In this document: positions 34,429-43,851 of the stretch, piece by piece
How the letters are laid out: each line of letters starts with the position of its first letter
How positions within the stretch are numbered: the first letter of the stretch is position 1
From: Mesorhizobium plurifarium
Lineage (GTDB): Bacteria; Pseudomonadota; Alphaproteobacteria; Rhizobiales; Rhizobiaceae
Assembly: GCA_000824785.1 (NCBI GenBank)
Contig: CCNB01000044.1
Coordinates: 155,790-219,789 of the forward strand
Length of the DNA stretch: 64,000 bases
Reading direction: 5' to 3'
Position numbers and translations under genes: made by a program
Notes under the pieces: generated by a model
The model's database searches: none
Seen by the model: only the letters and a program-made list of their open reading frames with translations
Told to the model about the DNA's origin: nothing

Positions 34429-36648
34429 TCATGCCCGCCTCTGCAGCTTTGGGCCGATCGCGTTGAAAGCGCCGATCACCGCATCGACGAAAGGCGTGTC
34501 GTTGATGTTGGCGCGCACCCGCTCGACATGGCGCAACGGCGTCGGGCGAACGGTCTTTTCGATCGCTTCGAACAGCGCGTTGTCGGCTTCCGGATCGTGA
34601 AAGGGCTGGCCGGGCGCGTCGAGCATCGAGACGCCGCCTTCGGGCAGCAGGAAGCGCACCGGGCCGTTCATGGCGTTGAGCCGCGCGCCGATCCATTCGC
34701 CGAAAACGCGGTTCTCGTCGCGCGTGGTGCGCATCAGCGTGACATTGGGATTGTGGATGACGAATTTGCGGCCGCGGAACTTCTCCGGCACGCTGTCGCG
34801 CGGGCCGAAATTGACCATGTCCAGCGCTCCCGTCGATCCGACATAGGGAAGGCCGCTGCGGATAGCGGCGCCAAAGCGATCCTCTGTCGCGGGGAACACG
34901 CCGCCGACGATCATGTCGGCCACTTCCGTTGTCGTCAGGTCGAGGAAGGCCGACAGCAGGCGCGAGTCGCCGAGATTCTCCATGGCGCGCCCGCCGATGC
35001 CGGTGGCGTGGAAGACGAGGCAGTCGTAGTCGGCTTCGAGCCGCTTCGTCACTGCCTGCACGGCCGGCGTGGTAACGCCGAACATGGTGATGCCGACGGC
35101 CGGCCGCGCCAGCTTGCGCTTTGCTTCCCACGCTTCCGCATTGGGCAACTGCGCGACCATGCCGGCCATGGCATGCGCGGCGTTGGACAGCACCTGCTCG
35201 GTGATGGAATTCAGCCCCTGAACGTCGGCGACCGAATGGAACATCATGATGTCGGCGCCGCCGACATATTTGGCGACATCGCCCGCAGCCACCGTCGAGA
35301 CCATCAGCTTGGGGATGCCGACCGGCAGGACCCGCATGCCAGCCGTCGCCAGCGTCGTGCCGCCCGAGCCACCGGCAGAAATGACGCCGCCGATGCGCGG
35401 CTCCCGCTCGATCCAGCGGGCGAAGGCCTCCGCCATGGCGCTGACCGAGCCGCCCCGATCGTCGGTGAAGACCGCCGAGGACCCGTGGATATGCATGCCG
35501 GCCACTTGCATGGCGGGCACGTCCGCGCTCGACGGCTTTCCCGATGTCGACAGGTCGACGGTGCGGACGGGCAGTCCGAGCGACTTCAGCCGGTCGGCGA
35601 CGAAGCGCAATTCCTTGCCCTTGGTATCGAAGGTGCCGACGACCAGCACGGTTTTGCCGATGCGCTCGGCAAAGGGGATGGCGAAGACCTTCCTCGGGTC
35701 GTCCTGGGGCGCGGCCTTGTCGACAGCCGCCTGCCTCAGTTCGGTGACCGGCACGTTCCAGCGGTTGGGCAATTGGGTGACAGGGCGGTAGACGCCGTCA
35801 TGCACCGCCGGCTCGGCCGATCCGACTGCCGCGCGGTCGACGCGATAGACCGCCGCTAATTGCTCCTTTGCCTGCGCCGCTTCCGCCGGCGTGACTGGCG
35901 CTTCCTCGGCATGGCGTCCGACGCCCAGCAGCCGCTGCTGCAAATCGCGGTCGGCGGCCAGTGCTGCCGCCTCCATCAGCCGGTTGATGCGCCCGTTGAC
36001 CATGATCGCGACCTGGCTGGAGACGGCGGTCGCGACGCCGATATTCTGCTCGATGACGAGCACCGCCATTTCGCCTTCCGCGGCAAGGTCGACGAGCATC
36101 TTTTCGACCTGGTCGACGATGATCGGCGCGAGGCCCTCGGTCGGCTCATCCATCACCAGGAGTTTCGGGTCGCTGAGCAGCGCGCGCGAGATGGCGAGCA
36201 TCTGCTGCTCGCCTCCCGAGAGCTGCGATCCGCCATTGTGCCGCCGCTCCGCCAGGCGTGGAAAAGTCTGGTAGACGCGCTCGACCGTCCAGGCGGCGTC
36301 GCGCCGGTTGCCGGCGGCAAGCCGCAGATGCTCGTCGACCGTCAGGCTCGGCCAGACGCGACGCCCTTGCGGGACATAGCCGACGCCGAGGCGATGGATC
36401 TCGTGCGGCTCGAGCGCGGTGATCTCGCGGCCGTCGAAGCGGATCGAGCCGGAGCGCGCACGCTTCAGTCCGACGATGGTGTTGCACAGCGTCGACTTGC
36501 CCATGCCGTTGCGGCCGACGACGGAAAGCACGCCGCTTTCCAGCGTCAGCGAAATCCCCTGCAGCGCATGGCTCTCACCATAGAAGACCTGCAGGTCTTC
36601 TATCTTCAGCACCGCCCTGGCGCTTTTGCCGGCGGGGCGTTCAGCCAT
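34429..36648 (-). CDS. Fusion: LivF-type ABC ATPase plus Tm-1-like/UPF0261 domain
   Basis: 739 residues from the ATG at 36648, which overlaps the LivG-like stop by eight bases. Residues 14-235 are a complete LivF-like ATPase: Walker A GRNGMGKST (45-53), signature LSGGEQQ (143-149), Walker B LLVMDEPTEGLAP. After a linker (about 245-330), residues 332 to the end are a full UPF0261/Tm-1 N-terminal-like domain: VLVVGTFDTKGKELRFVADR, GVISAGGSGGTTLATAGMRV, MFGVTTPAVQAV, VFHATGIGGRAMENL. Tm-1-like proteins are normally free-standing and often sit beside a PEP-hydrolase-like TIM barrel, which is absent here. The join is in one frame with no sign of frameshift. Confidence 0.87.
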   Translation of the reverse strand: MAERPAGKSARAVLKIEDLQVFYGESHALQGISLTLESGVLSVVGRNGMGKSTLCNTIVGLKRARSGSIRFDGREITALEPHEIHRLGVGYVPQGRRVWPSLTVDEHLRLAAGNRRDAAWTVERVYQTFPRLAERRHNGGSQLSGGEQQMLAISRALLSDPKLLVMDEPTEGLAPIIVDQVEKMLVDLAAEGEMAVLVIEQNIGVATAVSSQVAIMVNGRINRLMEAAALAADRDLQQRLLGVGRHAEEAPVTPAEAAQAKEQLAAVYRVDRAAVGSAEPAVHDGVYRPVTQLPNRWNVPVTELRQAAVDKAAPQDDPRKVFAIPFAERIGKTVLVVGTFDTKGKELRFVADRLKSLGLPVRTVDLSTSGKPSSADVPAMQVAGMHIHGSSAVFTDDRGGSVSAMAEAFARWIEREPRIGGVISAGGSGGTTLATAGMRVLPVGIPKLMVSTVAAGDVAKYVGGADIMMFHSVADVQGLNSITEQVLSNAAHAMAGMVAQLPNAEAWEAKRKLARPAVGITMFGVTTPAVQAVTKRLEADYDCLVFHATGIGGRAMENLGDSRLLSAFLDLTTTEVADMIVGGVFPATEDRFGAAIRSGLPYVGSTGALDMVNFGPRDSVPEKFRGRKFVIHNPNVTLMRTTRDENRVFGEWIGARLNAMNGPVRFLLPEGGVSMLDAPGQPFHDPEADNALFEAIEKTVRPTPLRHVERVRANINDTPFVDAVIGAFNAIGPKLQRRA

Positions 36649-37426
36649 GCTTGCCTCCGAGATAGATCTGCTGGACCTCCGGATCGGCCTCGATTTCCTG
36701 CGGCGTGCCTTCCTTGAACAGGTGCCCATTGTGCATCATCGACACGTAGTCCGCCACGCGCAGCGCGACGTCGAGATCGTGCTCGATGATGATGAAGCCG
36801 ATATGCTTCGGCAGCGCGTTGAGGATGGCGACGAGGTCGCGCCGCTCGGTCGGCGAAAGACCCGCCGCCGGTTCGTCGAACAGGATGAAGCGCGGCGCGC
36901 CGGCAAGCGCCAGCGCGATTTCCAGTTGGCGCTGCTGGCCGTGGCTCAGCGTCGCCACCAAGGCGTCGCGATGGGCCTCGAGATGGACGGCCTCGAGGAT
37001 CGATCGCGCCTGCACCATGTTGACGTCGGCAGCGGCGGGCCTCAGCAGCGAGAACCGCCGGCGCGAGACACCGCGGCAGGCGAGAAAGATGGAATCAAGG
37101 ACCGACAAGCCCTTGAACAGCTGCGAGATCTGATAGGTGCGGCGCAGGCCGCGGCGGATGCGCTCATGCGGCGGCAGGTCGGTGATGTCTTCGCCAAAGA
37201 AGCGGATGCGTCCGGCGGTCGGCAGGAAGTCGCCGGTCACGGCATTGAAGAGCGTGGTCTTGCCGGCGCCGTTGGAGCCGAGGACCGCGCGCCGCTCGCC
37301 GGCCGCGATCCTCATATCGATGCCCGAAAGCGCCACCAGCGCTCCGAAATGCCGCGCAACGCCATCGAGCTCCAGCGCGTAGGCACCGGAGCTCTGCAGA
37401 CGGTTCGCGGTCAGGTTTTCGGTCAC
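36641..37426 (-). CDS. livG: Branched-chain amino acid-type ABC ATPase (LivG-like), second system
   Basis: 261 residues starting at a GTG (37426). Walker A is GSNGAGKTT, the LivG region is LRRTYQISQLFKGLSVLDS, the signature is LSHGQQRQLEIALAL and Walker B is FILFDEPAAGLSP. It is the partner of the LivF-type half of the following fusion protein. It lies 23 bases after the binding-protein stop. Confidence 0.88.
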   Translation of the reverse strand: MTENLTANRLQSSGAYALELDGVARHFGALVALSGIDMRIAAGERRAVLGSNGAGKTTLFNAVTGDFLPTAGRIRFFGEDITDLPPHERIRRGLRRTYQISQLFKGLSVLDSIFLACRGVSRRRFSLLRPAAADVNMVQARSILEAVHLEAHRDALVATLSHGQQRQLEIALALAGAPRFILFDEPAAGLSPTERRDLVAILNALPKHIGFIIIEHDLDVALRVADYVSMMHNGHLFKEGTPQEIEADPEVQQIYLGGKHG

Positions 37427-37449
37427 TGACGATGCTCTTGCAGGTACCG

Positions 37450-38691
37450 TTACGGGCAGCTCGGATTGTCGCGGTTGACCGCGCCGAGCTTCATGAACTC
37501 GTCCTCGGGAATGCCGAGCGTCTGGTTGACCTGCGGCACGACCTTGACCAGCTTGTTCAGGAGATTGCCGTCCGACCCTTCGGTGACCTCGGTCAGGAAG
37601 ATGTCGGCGACGGCATTGCGGTTCTTGTCGAGCGACACCTTGCCGGTCGGCGTGTCGAAGGACAGCTTAGACAAGGCCTCGCGCAGCTTCTTGCCGCCGT
37701 CGGAAACGTCGCCGCCGACCTGGTCGAGCGCCAAAAGCGTCGCCTTCATGTTCACATAGTAGCCATGGGCGAAGAGCGAGGGCGAGGGAAAGGCGCCCGG
37801 CTGCTTCGCATAGGCCGCGACGAACGACTTCCAGGCCGGCGCGTCATTGGTGTCGGCAGTCGGTCCCGCCGAGGGCGTACCCTTGAGCACGTCGCGCAGC
37901 TTGCCTTTCGAGGTCAGCACGGTCTGGTCGACGGTGATCGAGCCGCCGATCAGCGGGGCCGTGCCACCGGCCTGCTGGTATTGGGTCAGGAAGTTGACGG
38001 CGTCGGCGCCGCCGAGCGCCACATAAATGGCGTCGACATCCTCGGGGATCGCCGCGATGACCGAAGAAAAATCCTTGTTGCCGATCGGCACCCAGGATTT
38101 CGACGGCACGTGCCCGCCGGCCTTGCAGAACTCGGCCATGAAGCCGAAGACCTGCGTGTAGGGGAAGGAGTAATCCTCCGCGACCGTGGCGACCTTCTTG
38201 TAGCCCTTGTCGTTGAAGGCATAGGTGCCGAGGCCGGCCATCCACTGCGCCCCGTCGGTCGAGAAGCGGAAGAAGTTGTCGGCCGGATTGCGCAGCGTCG
38301 TGTCCTGCGCGGCCGAGGTGCCGTTGATGAACGTCACGTCCGGCTTGGTCTTGGCGTAGTCCTTGACGGCGAGGCCTTCATCGCCCGAAAGCGGACCGAC
38401 CAGCACCTTCACGCCGTCCTGCTCGACCAGCTTGCGCGCCGCGCGCACCGCGCTGTCGGGCGAGGCGTCGGACGAGCCCTTGACGATCTCGATCTTCTTG
38501 CCGGCGACGGTGCCGTTGGTCTCGGCGATCGCCGTCATGGCGCCGCGTTCGCCGTCCTCGCCGAGCACCGTGAACGGCCCCTCGAAAGTGGCGAGCAGGC
38601 CGATCTTGATCGTGTCGTCGGCGGCGAGCGCCATCGAAGGCGCGGTCAGCCCGGTGAACAGCGCCAGGGCCAGCAGTGTACGTCTATGCAT
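37450..38691 (-). CDS. livK: Branched-chain amino acid-type ABC substrate-binding protein (LivK-like), second system
   Basis: 413 residues from the ATG at 38691, chosen because the signal peptide MHRRTLLALALFTGLTAPSM starts there with TGAGG and GGGAGG upstream; the frame extends to 38802 without support. The mature protein begins DDTIKIGLLATFEGPFTVLG. It lies 56 bases after the LivM-like gene and has the shape of a periplasmic amino-acid-type binding protein. Ligand unknown. Confidence 0.88.
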   Translation of the reverse strand: MHRRTLLALALFTGLTAPSMALAADDTIKIGLLATFEGPFTVLGEDGERGAMTAIAETNGTVAGKKIEIVKGSSDASPDSAVRAARKLVEQDGVKVLVGPLSGDEGLAVKDYAKTKPDVTFINGTSAAQDTTLRNPADNFFRFSTDGAQWMAGLGTYAFNDKGYKKVATVAEDYSFPYTQVFGFMAEFCKAGGHVPSKSWVPIGNKDFSSVIAAIPEDVDAIYVALGGADAVNFLTQYQQAGGTAPLIGGSITVDQTVLTSKGKLRDVLKGTPSAGPTADTNDAPAWKSFVAAYAKQPGAFPSPSLFAHGYYVNMKATLLALDQVGGDVSDGGKKLREALSKLSFDTPTGKVSLDKNRNAVADIFLTEVTEGSDGNLLNKLVKVVPQVNQTLGIPEDEFMKLGAVNRDNPSCP

Positions 38692-38747
38692 CCTCAGTTC
38701 CTCCCATTGAATTGCATTGATCTGCGGTGCTTCATCCGCGTCGGCCG

Positions 38748-39776
38748 CTAGGGGCCGGCGCGCAATGACTCCTGGGCAAGATGTGGCTTGATCCTCCCCC
38801 ACAACCCAAGAATTCCATCCGGCGAGACGAAGACGATCACCAGGAACGCCAGGCCGATCAGCGTGTTGAAACGCTCAGCGCCGACAATGTCGATGGCGAA
38901 GGTCTGCATCAGTATGACGACGATCGCGCCCACGAACGGACCGATCGGATGGCGCAGGCCGCCGATGACGGCGATGATCAGGATGTCGATCGCCACGTCG
39001 ACGCCGATCGTGCCGGGCGAAACGCGTCCGTTGAACCAGACCAGAAGCACGCCGGCCAGCCCCGCGAGGATGCCGGCCAGGAACCAGGCGAAGACCTTGT
39101 GCGCAGTGACGTGGTAGCCCAGCGCCCGCATCCTGCGCGGGTTGTCGCGGATCGCCTGCAAGGTCATGCCGAAGGTGGAGCGGGAGCCATAGAGCACCGC
39201 CGCGTAGGACAGCATCGCAAGGCCAAGACAGAGGTAGTAGAAGGGTTTCGGGTCCCGCCAGTTGATGCCCCAGAAGACCGGCGCGTGGATGCCGGCATAG
39301 CCGGAATGGCCATTGAAGATCGCGTAGTTCTGTTGGGCGAAGTAGAAGGTCGCCGTCGCGATCGCCAGCGTGATCATCAGCGTGTAGATGCCTTCCGTGC
39401 GCACCGAGATCCAGCCGATCAGCGCCGACGACACCGCCGCCGCGGCAACGGCGAAGGGAACGACGATCCACCAGGGCCAGCCGAAGCCCAGCACGCTGGA
39501 ATTGTTGCTGCCGAGGATGGCGACGGCGTAGGCGGCGATGCCGGCGACCGTGATCTGCGCGAGGCTGAGCATTCCGCCATAACCGGCCAGCAGCATCAGC
39601 GACAGCGAAAGCACGCCGAAGATCATCGAATAGCCGGCGATCTGCGTCAGGAAGAAATCCGACGCCACCAGCGGGTAGAGTAGGAGCGCGACGGCAAGAA
39701 TGACGTGACCTGCGCCGATCTTGTCCAGCCAGTTCTGCTGCGGCGCCGCGCCGTCGGCGGCTGTGGCCAGGCTCAT
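38748..39776 (-). CDS. livM: Branched-chain amino acid-type ABC permease (LivM-like), second system
   Basis: 342 residues with many membrane helices (VILAVALLLYPLVASDFFL and others). The LivM block is LSLMLLAGYGGMLSLAQI, and the docking loop is TLQAIRDNPRRMRALGYHV. Its ATG overlaps the LivH-like stop (ATGA). Confidence 0.9.
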   Translation of the reverse strand: MSLATAADGAAPQQNWLDKIGAGHVILAVALLLYPLVASDFFLTQIAGYSMIFGVLSLSLMLLAGYGGMLSLAQITVAGIAAYAVAILGSNNSSVLGFGWPWWIVVPFAVAAAAVSSALIGWISVRTEGIYTLMITLAIATATFYFAQQNYAIFNGHSGYAGIHAPVFWGINWRDPKPFYYLCLGLAMLSYAAVLYGSRSTFGMTLQAIRDNPRRMRALGYHVTAHKVFAWFLAGILAGLAGVLLVWFNGRVSPGTIGVDVAIDILIIAVIGGLRHPIGPFVGAIVVILMQTFAIDIVGAERFNTLIGLAFLVIVFVSPDGILGLWGRIKPHLAQESLRAGP

Positions 39777-40819
39777 CGCGCCTTCCCCATGATGCCTTGC
39801 GGCCTAACCGCCAGCGTCACCACCATGATGACGAAGGTGAGCACCACGCCATAGGTCGGGAAGTAGACGAGGCCGATCTGCTCGGCCAGCCCGATGAGCA
39901 GCGCCCCGATCGCCGCGCCGGTGATAGAGCCCATGCCGCCGACGATCACCACGACCAGCGAGGCAAGCAGGTAACGCACGTCCTCGCCGGGCGCGACCGA
40001 GAGCGCCGACCCGCCGACGACGCCGGCGAAACCCGCCAGTCCGGCGCCGACCGCGAAGACGATGGCGAACACCGCATGCACATTGACGCCGGATGCGGAC
40101 AGCATGGCGCGGTCGTCGACGCCGGCGCGGATCATCATGCCGACGCGCGTCTTGTTGAGCATCAGCCAGAGCCCGACCCCGATGACGATCGCCGCCGCCA
40201 GCACGACCACGCGATAAAGCGGGTAGGTGAGGAACACCGAAGCGCCGTTCGAGCGCACAGCGGTGATGATGGGCAAGGTCAAGGCCCCGTCGAGCCATTC
40301 CGGCGTGGCGATCTGATAGGTGCCGCCGGCCCAGACCGCCAGCATCAGGTCGGCGGCGACGATCGAGATGCCGATGGTGACCAGGGTTTGCCTGAGGTCG
40401 TCGCCCTCCAGGCGGCGGAAGACGAAGACCTGCATGACCACGCCGATGATGGCGAGCACGGCGAAGCCGGCGGCGACACCGAGCAGCCAATAGCCGGTGC
40501 GGCTGGTGACCTCGTAGCCGATATAGGCGCCGAGCAGGTAAAGCGAACCGTGCGCCAGGTTGATGTTGCGCATCAGTCCGAAGATCAGGGTAAATCCGCT
40601 GGCGACCAGGAAATAGAGGCCGGCGAGCGTCAGGCCGTTGAGGATGGCGCTGACGAAAGCCTTCTTGGAGATCAGGATCGCGTTCAGCCATTGGGGCCAG
40701 ACGGCAAAGACCAGCCAGGCGACGATCGCCGCGGCCAGCAGGCCGACAAGGCCCCAGGCCTGACGGCGCGTCACGCCGCCCGACAGCGACGAGGACGATG
40801 GCTGGTCGAGTATGCTCAT
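39773..40819 (-). CDS. livH: Branched-chain amino acid-type ABC permease (LivH-like), second system
   Basis: 348 residues, longer than usual because of an N-terminal extension with an extra membrane helix (AWGLVGLLAAAIVAWLVFAV). The LivH block is LNGLTLAGLYFLVASGFTLI followed by MRNINLAHGSLYLLGAYIG. The ATG overlaps the amidohydrolase stop by four bases, tying the transporter to the hydrolase genes. Confidence 0.9.
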   Translation of the reverse strand: MSILDQPSSSSLSGGVTRRQAWGLVGLLAAAIVAWLVFAVWPQWLNAILISKKAFVSAILNGLTLAGLYFLVASGFTLIFGLMRNINLAHGSLYLLGAYIGYEVTSRTGYWLLGVAAGFAVLAIIGVVMQVFVFRRLEGDDLRQTLVTIGISIVAADLMLAVWAGGTYQIATPEWLDGALTLPIITAVRSNGASVFLTYPLYRVVVLAAAIVIGVGLWLMLNKTRVGMMIRAGVDDRAMLSASGVNVHAVFAIVFAVGAGLAGFAGVVGGSALSVAPGEDVRYLLASLVVVIVGGMGSITGAAIGALLIGLAEQIGLVYFPTYGVVLTFVIMVVTLAVRPQGIMGKAR

Positions 40820-42144
40820 GCGGTCAGCCGCCGGCGCTGCTCGTTCATACGCGGCGCCTTATGGAACTTGCCGTCCTTCATAATGGCGAGGATGCGGTTC
40901 TTGTCCTGCAGGATGCGCACGTCGGATATCGGGTCGCCGTCGATCAGCAGCATGTCGGCGAGATAGCCTTCCTTGATCAGGCCGAGCTCGTCGCCCATGC
41001 CCATGATCTGGCCGCCATATTTGGTCGCGGCCTGGATCGCCTCCATCGGCGAGAAGCCGAACATCTCGACGAAGGTCTGGATGTCCTTGGCGTTGGTGCC
41101 CTGCGGCGTCCAGGCGAAGCCGTAATCGCCGCCGATGCACACGCGGATGCCGCGCCGGTGCATCTTCTTCATCGTTTCGATGCACATTTCGAGCTCGCGC
41201 TCATATTCGAGCGACAGCGGCGAGCCGGGCTTGATGCCCCATTGCTCGGCATGGCGCGCGGTGTTGATCAGCCAGGCGACGCCGGGCGCGACGAAGTGCT
41301 TGTCCTTAACCGCCTCCAGCATGTCGAGCGCTTCCTCGTCGGCGAAGGAAGCGTGGTAGATGTTCTGGATACCGTGGCGGATGCACTGCTTGACCGAGCC
41401 GGAAGAGCGCGCATGCGCCGACAGCACCTTGTTGCGGCAGCGCGCCTCGGAAGCGGCCATGGCGACCTCTTCCTCGGACATCGGGGTTTCTTCCGCGCCC
41501 ATGCCGGTGATGCTTTCGCCGGAGAGGTTGAGCTTGATGGAATCGACGCCGTATTTGATCAGCTGGCGCACCGTGCGGCGGATTTCCTCCGGACCGGAGA
41601 CGACGATGCCGAGATTGAGGCCCTCATGCGGGATATGCGAGGGTGCGGAGTCGCCGAGGCCGCCGACCGTCGTGATCTCAGGTCCGGCCGCAAGGTAACG
41701 CGGGCCAGGAAACCGCCCCTGGTTGATGAATTTCTTGGCGACGACGTCGAGCCGCGGCTTGGCGGCGGCGGCACCTCGGCCGGCGGTGAATCCGGCATCG
41801 AGCACCAGCTTGGCCATCTCCATGGTGACCAGCATATGCTCCTCGATCTCCATCATCTGGATGGGATCGATGCCGGGCGCGTTGTTCCAGGACAGATGCA
41901 GATGCGCGTCGATCATGCCGGGCATCAGCGTCGCGCCCATGCCGTCGATCACGGTAGCGCCGCCATTGTAGGAAGACGACGAGGAGGCGCCGAAGCGCGA
42001 CGAGCCCTTGGTGATCTGCTTGATGCGGTTGCCCTGCACCAGCACCTCGCCGGTGTAGGGATATTCACCAGTCGCGTCGAGCACGCGCACATTGGTGAAG
42101 AGCGTGCTTCCCGACCCGTTTCCGGCCCAGCTTTCGTCTGCCAT
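40816..42144 (-). CDS. Amidohydrolase-superfamily metal-dependent hydrolase (imidazolonepropionase/prolidase-like)
   Basis: 442 residues from the ATG at 42144, with GGGAGG upstream; a frame open to 42207 is not used. The binuclear-metal site starts with GMIDAHLHLSW (His81, His83), then metal-binding histidines in LSAHARSSGS and NIYHASF, and the C-terminal block VCIGGDYGF. The closest relatives by style are the imidazolonepropionase-like/prolidase-type amidohydrolases that cleave C-terminal amino acids from N-acyl dipeptides. It precedes and overlaps the Liv genes, so it probably acts on the imported compound. Confidence 0.85.
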   Translation of the reverse strand: MADESWAGNGSGSTLFTNVRVLDATGEYPYTGEVLVQGNRIKQITKGSSRFGASSSSSYNGGATVIDGMGATLMPGMIDAHLHLSWNNAPGIDPIQMMEIEEHMLVTMEMAKLVLDAGFTAGRGAAAAKPRLDVVAKKFINQGRFPGPRYLAAGPEITTVGGLGDSAPSHIPHEGLNLGIVVSGPEEIRRTVRQLIKYGVDSIKLNLSGESITGMGAEETPMSEEEVAMAASEARCRNKVLSAHARSSGSVKQCIRHGIQNIYHASFADEEALDMLEAVKDKHFVAPGVAWLINTARHAEQWGIKPGSPLSLEYERELEMCIETMKKMHRRGIRVCIGGDYGFAWTPQGTNAKDIQTFVEMFGFSPMEAIQAATKYGGQIMGMGDELGLIKEGYLADMLLIDGDPISDVRILQDKNRILAIMKDGKFHKAPRMNEQRRRLTA

Positions 42145-42196
42145 AACAAGCCTCCCAACTTGCCGAGCGCGTAAGTCTACGCCCGATGCGAAATCC

Positions 42197-42976
42197 TCAC
42201 CTATCAACCCGTCTCAAAAAATCGGCGAGCCTCAAACCGCTCTCGCGCGGACTTTCCACCGTGGCCCAGTGTCCGCACCGATCGAGCGAGGAGAATACGG
42301 CTCCCTTGATCTTGTCGGCAAGCGCCTGGGCGACGCCCGGCGGATTGACCGTGTCGGCATCGCCGGTGACGAGCAGCGTCGGCGCCGAAATCCGCCGCGC
42401 ATCGACCGCGGTGGCCTTCGCCAGGGCCTCGCAGGTGCGGGCATAGGATTCGGGGTCCTGGCGGGTGATCGATTCCCGCACGAAGGCCGCCGCCGCGGGC
42501 GACGTCTCCCTCGTGTGCGCCGAGATCGCGTTGGCGACGATCTGATCGGCGATGTCGGCAATGCCGCCGGAGCGCGCCAGGCGCGCACGGTTGCCGAGCC
42601 CCTGCCGGGTTGCCTCGCCCGGCTCGGCCAGGGCGCCGAACAGCGTCAGCGATGTTACCAGCGCGGGCTGCGTCGCCGCGATCTGCTGGCACACGATGGT
42701 GCCCATCGAATGGCCGACGAAATGCGCCGACGTCACACCCATACCGGCCATGGCGCGGATCACGGCTTCGCTCATTCCTTCGATGGTGAGCGGCTCGATC
42801 GGGCGCGGCGAGCGGCCCGAACCGGGCAGGTCGAGCCGGATGACGCGGTAGCCGGAGAGCGCGCCCATCTGCGGCTGGAACATGTTCGAGGTTCCGCCGA
42901 GGCCGTGGATCATCACCACGGCCGCGCCTTCGCCGGTCACTTCCGCAACGACCTGGCCGACAGTCACGGTCGTCAT
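42197..42976 (-). CDS. Alpha/beta hydrolase
   Basis: 259 residues. The oxyanion motif VMIHGLGGTS, the nucleophile elbow GHSMG (Ser90), an aspartate in LLVTGDADTVNPP and the C-terminal His in DRCGHWATVE make a complete catalytic triad. It resembles ring-cleavage and enol-lactone hydrolases (PcaD/MhpC-like). The ATG overlaps the fumarylacetoacetase-family stop, and the amidohydrolase gene follows after 52 bases. Confidence 0.87.
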   Translation of the reverse strand: MTTVTVGQVVAEVTGEGAAVVMIHGLGGTSNMFQPQMGALSGYRVIRLDLPGSGRSPRPIEPLTIEGMSEAVIRAMAGMGVTSAHFVGHSMGTIVCQQIAATQPALVTSLTLFGALAEPGEATRQGLGNRARLARSGGIADIADQIVANAISAHTRETSPAAAAFVRESITRQDPESYARTCEALAKATAVDARRISAPTLLVTGDADTVNPPGVAQALADKIKGAVFSSLDRCGHWATVESPRESGLRLADFLRRVDR

Positions 42977-43851
42977 TGCGGCCTCTCCACGAAACGGTTC
43001 TCCAACGTGCCGATGCCGTCGATCTCGATGCGAACGACGTCGCCAGGCTTGAGGTATTTCGGCGGATCGAAACCGATGCCGACCCCGACAGGCGTGCCGG
43101 TGGCGATGATGTCGCCGGGCTTCAGCGTGATGCCTTGCGAGAGCGTGGCGATGATGGTCGGGATATCGAAGATGAGCAGCGATATCCGGGAGTCCTGGCG
43201 CAGGTCCTCATTGACGAAACAGCGGATGCCGGCGTTGGCGAGATCGAACTCGTCCCTGGTGACGGCCCAAGGCCCCATCGGACAGAACGTGTCCTGCGAT
43301 TTGCCGATCAGCCACTGGCTGTATTTGCCTTGCAGGTCGCGCGCCGTGACGTCGTTGACGATCGTATAGCCCCAGACGTGGTCGAGGGCGTCCTCCTTCG
43401 AGATGCCGCGCCCGCCCTTGCCGATGATGACGGCAAGCTCCGCCTCATAGTCGATCGCCGCCGAGACAGTGGAATCGATCAGCACGCTGGCATGGTTGGG
43501 GACGACCGATTCCGGCACCTTTGAGAAGATGATCGGGTGCTTCGGCACCGCGCCGGCGCCGGCGCTGGAATCGAAGCCTGAGCGGGCGAACTCGTGCGCG
43601 TGCTCGTGGTAATTCTTGCCGACGCAGAAGATATTGCGGCGCGGCTGTGGGATCGGAGCTTCGATCTCCACCCCCGCCAGCGGGATCGGGGAGAGGGTGC
43701 GCGGCAGCCCGGCTCCGTTGCGTTCGATCAGCGCGAGCAAACCGGCCTCGGCGCGCTCGACGGGAAGATCGAAGGGGGCGACGGTCTGGGCGGCAAGATC
43801 GACCAGGCCGACCCGCCTTTCGCCGGCGAGCGAGAAAGTCGCGACCCGCAT
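42973..43851 (-). CDS. Fumarylacetoacetate hydrolase family protein
   Basis: 292 residues from the ATG at 43851, with GGGAGG five bases upstream. Family blocks: NIFCVGKNYHEHAHEF, PIIFSKVPESVV, the metal ligands in AIDYEAELAVIIGKGG, GYTIVNDVTARDLQ, and the C-terminal GDIIATGTPVGVGIGFDP. Such proteins hydrolyse C-C bonds of acylpyruvates, or are 2-hydroxyhepta-diene-dioate isomerases. It is the first gene of the minus-strand operon that runs to at least 34429, and it diverges from the GntR regulator. Confidence 0.9.
   Translation of the reverse strand: MRVATFSLAGERRVGLVDLAAQTVAPFDLPVERAEAGLLALIERNGAGLPRTLSPIPLAGVEIEAPIPQPRRNIFCVGKNYHEHAHEFARSGFDSSAGAGAVPKHPIIFSKVPESVVPNHASVLIDSTVSAAIDYEAELAVIIGKGGRGISKEDALDHVWGYTIVNDVTARDLQGKYSQWLIGKSQDTFCPMGPWAVTRDEFDLANAGIRCFVNEDLRQDSRISLLIFDIPTIIATLSQGITLKPGDIIATGTPVGVGIGFDPPKYLKPGDVVRIEIDGIGTLENRFVERPQ

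Noticed and set aside
32164..35859. 1231-residue plus-strand open frame
   Set aside because: Lies antisense to the flotillin gene and the LivF fusion; the sequence is an Arg/Asp/Leu-rich mirror with no domains, a usual artefact of GC-rich coding DNA.
40816..42144. HutI (imidazolonepropionase) of histidine breakdown
   Set aside because: Only the general amidohydrolase metal site fits; no hutU/hutH genes are present and the neighbours are Liv and hydrolase genes.
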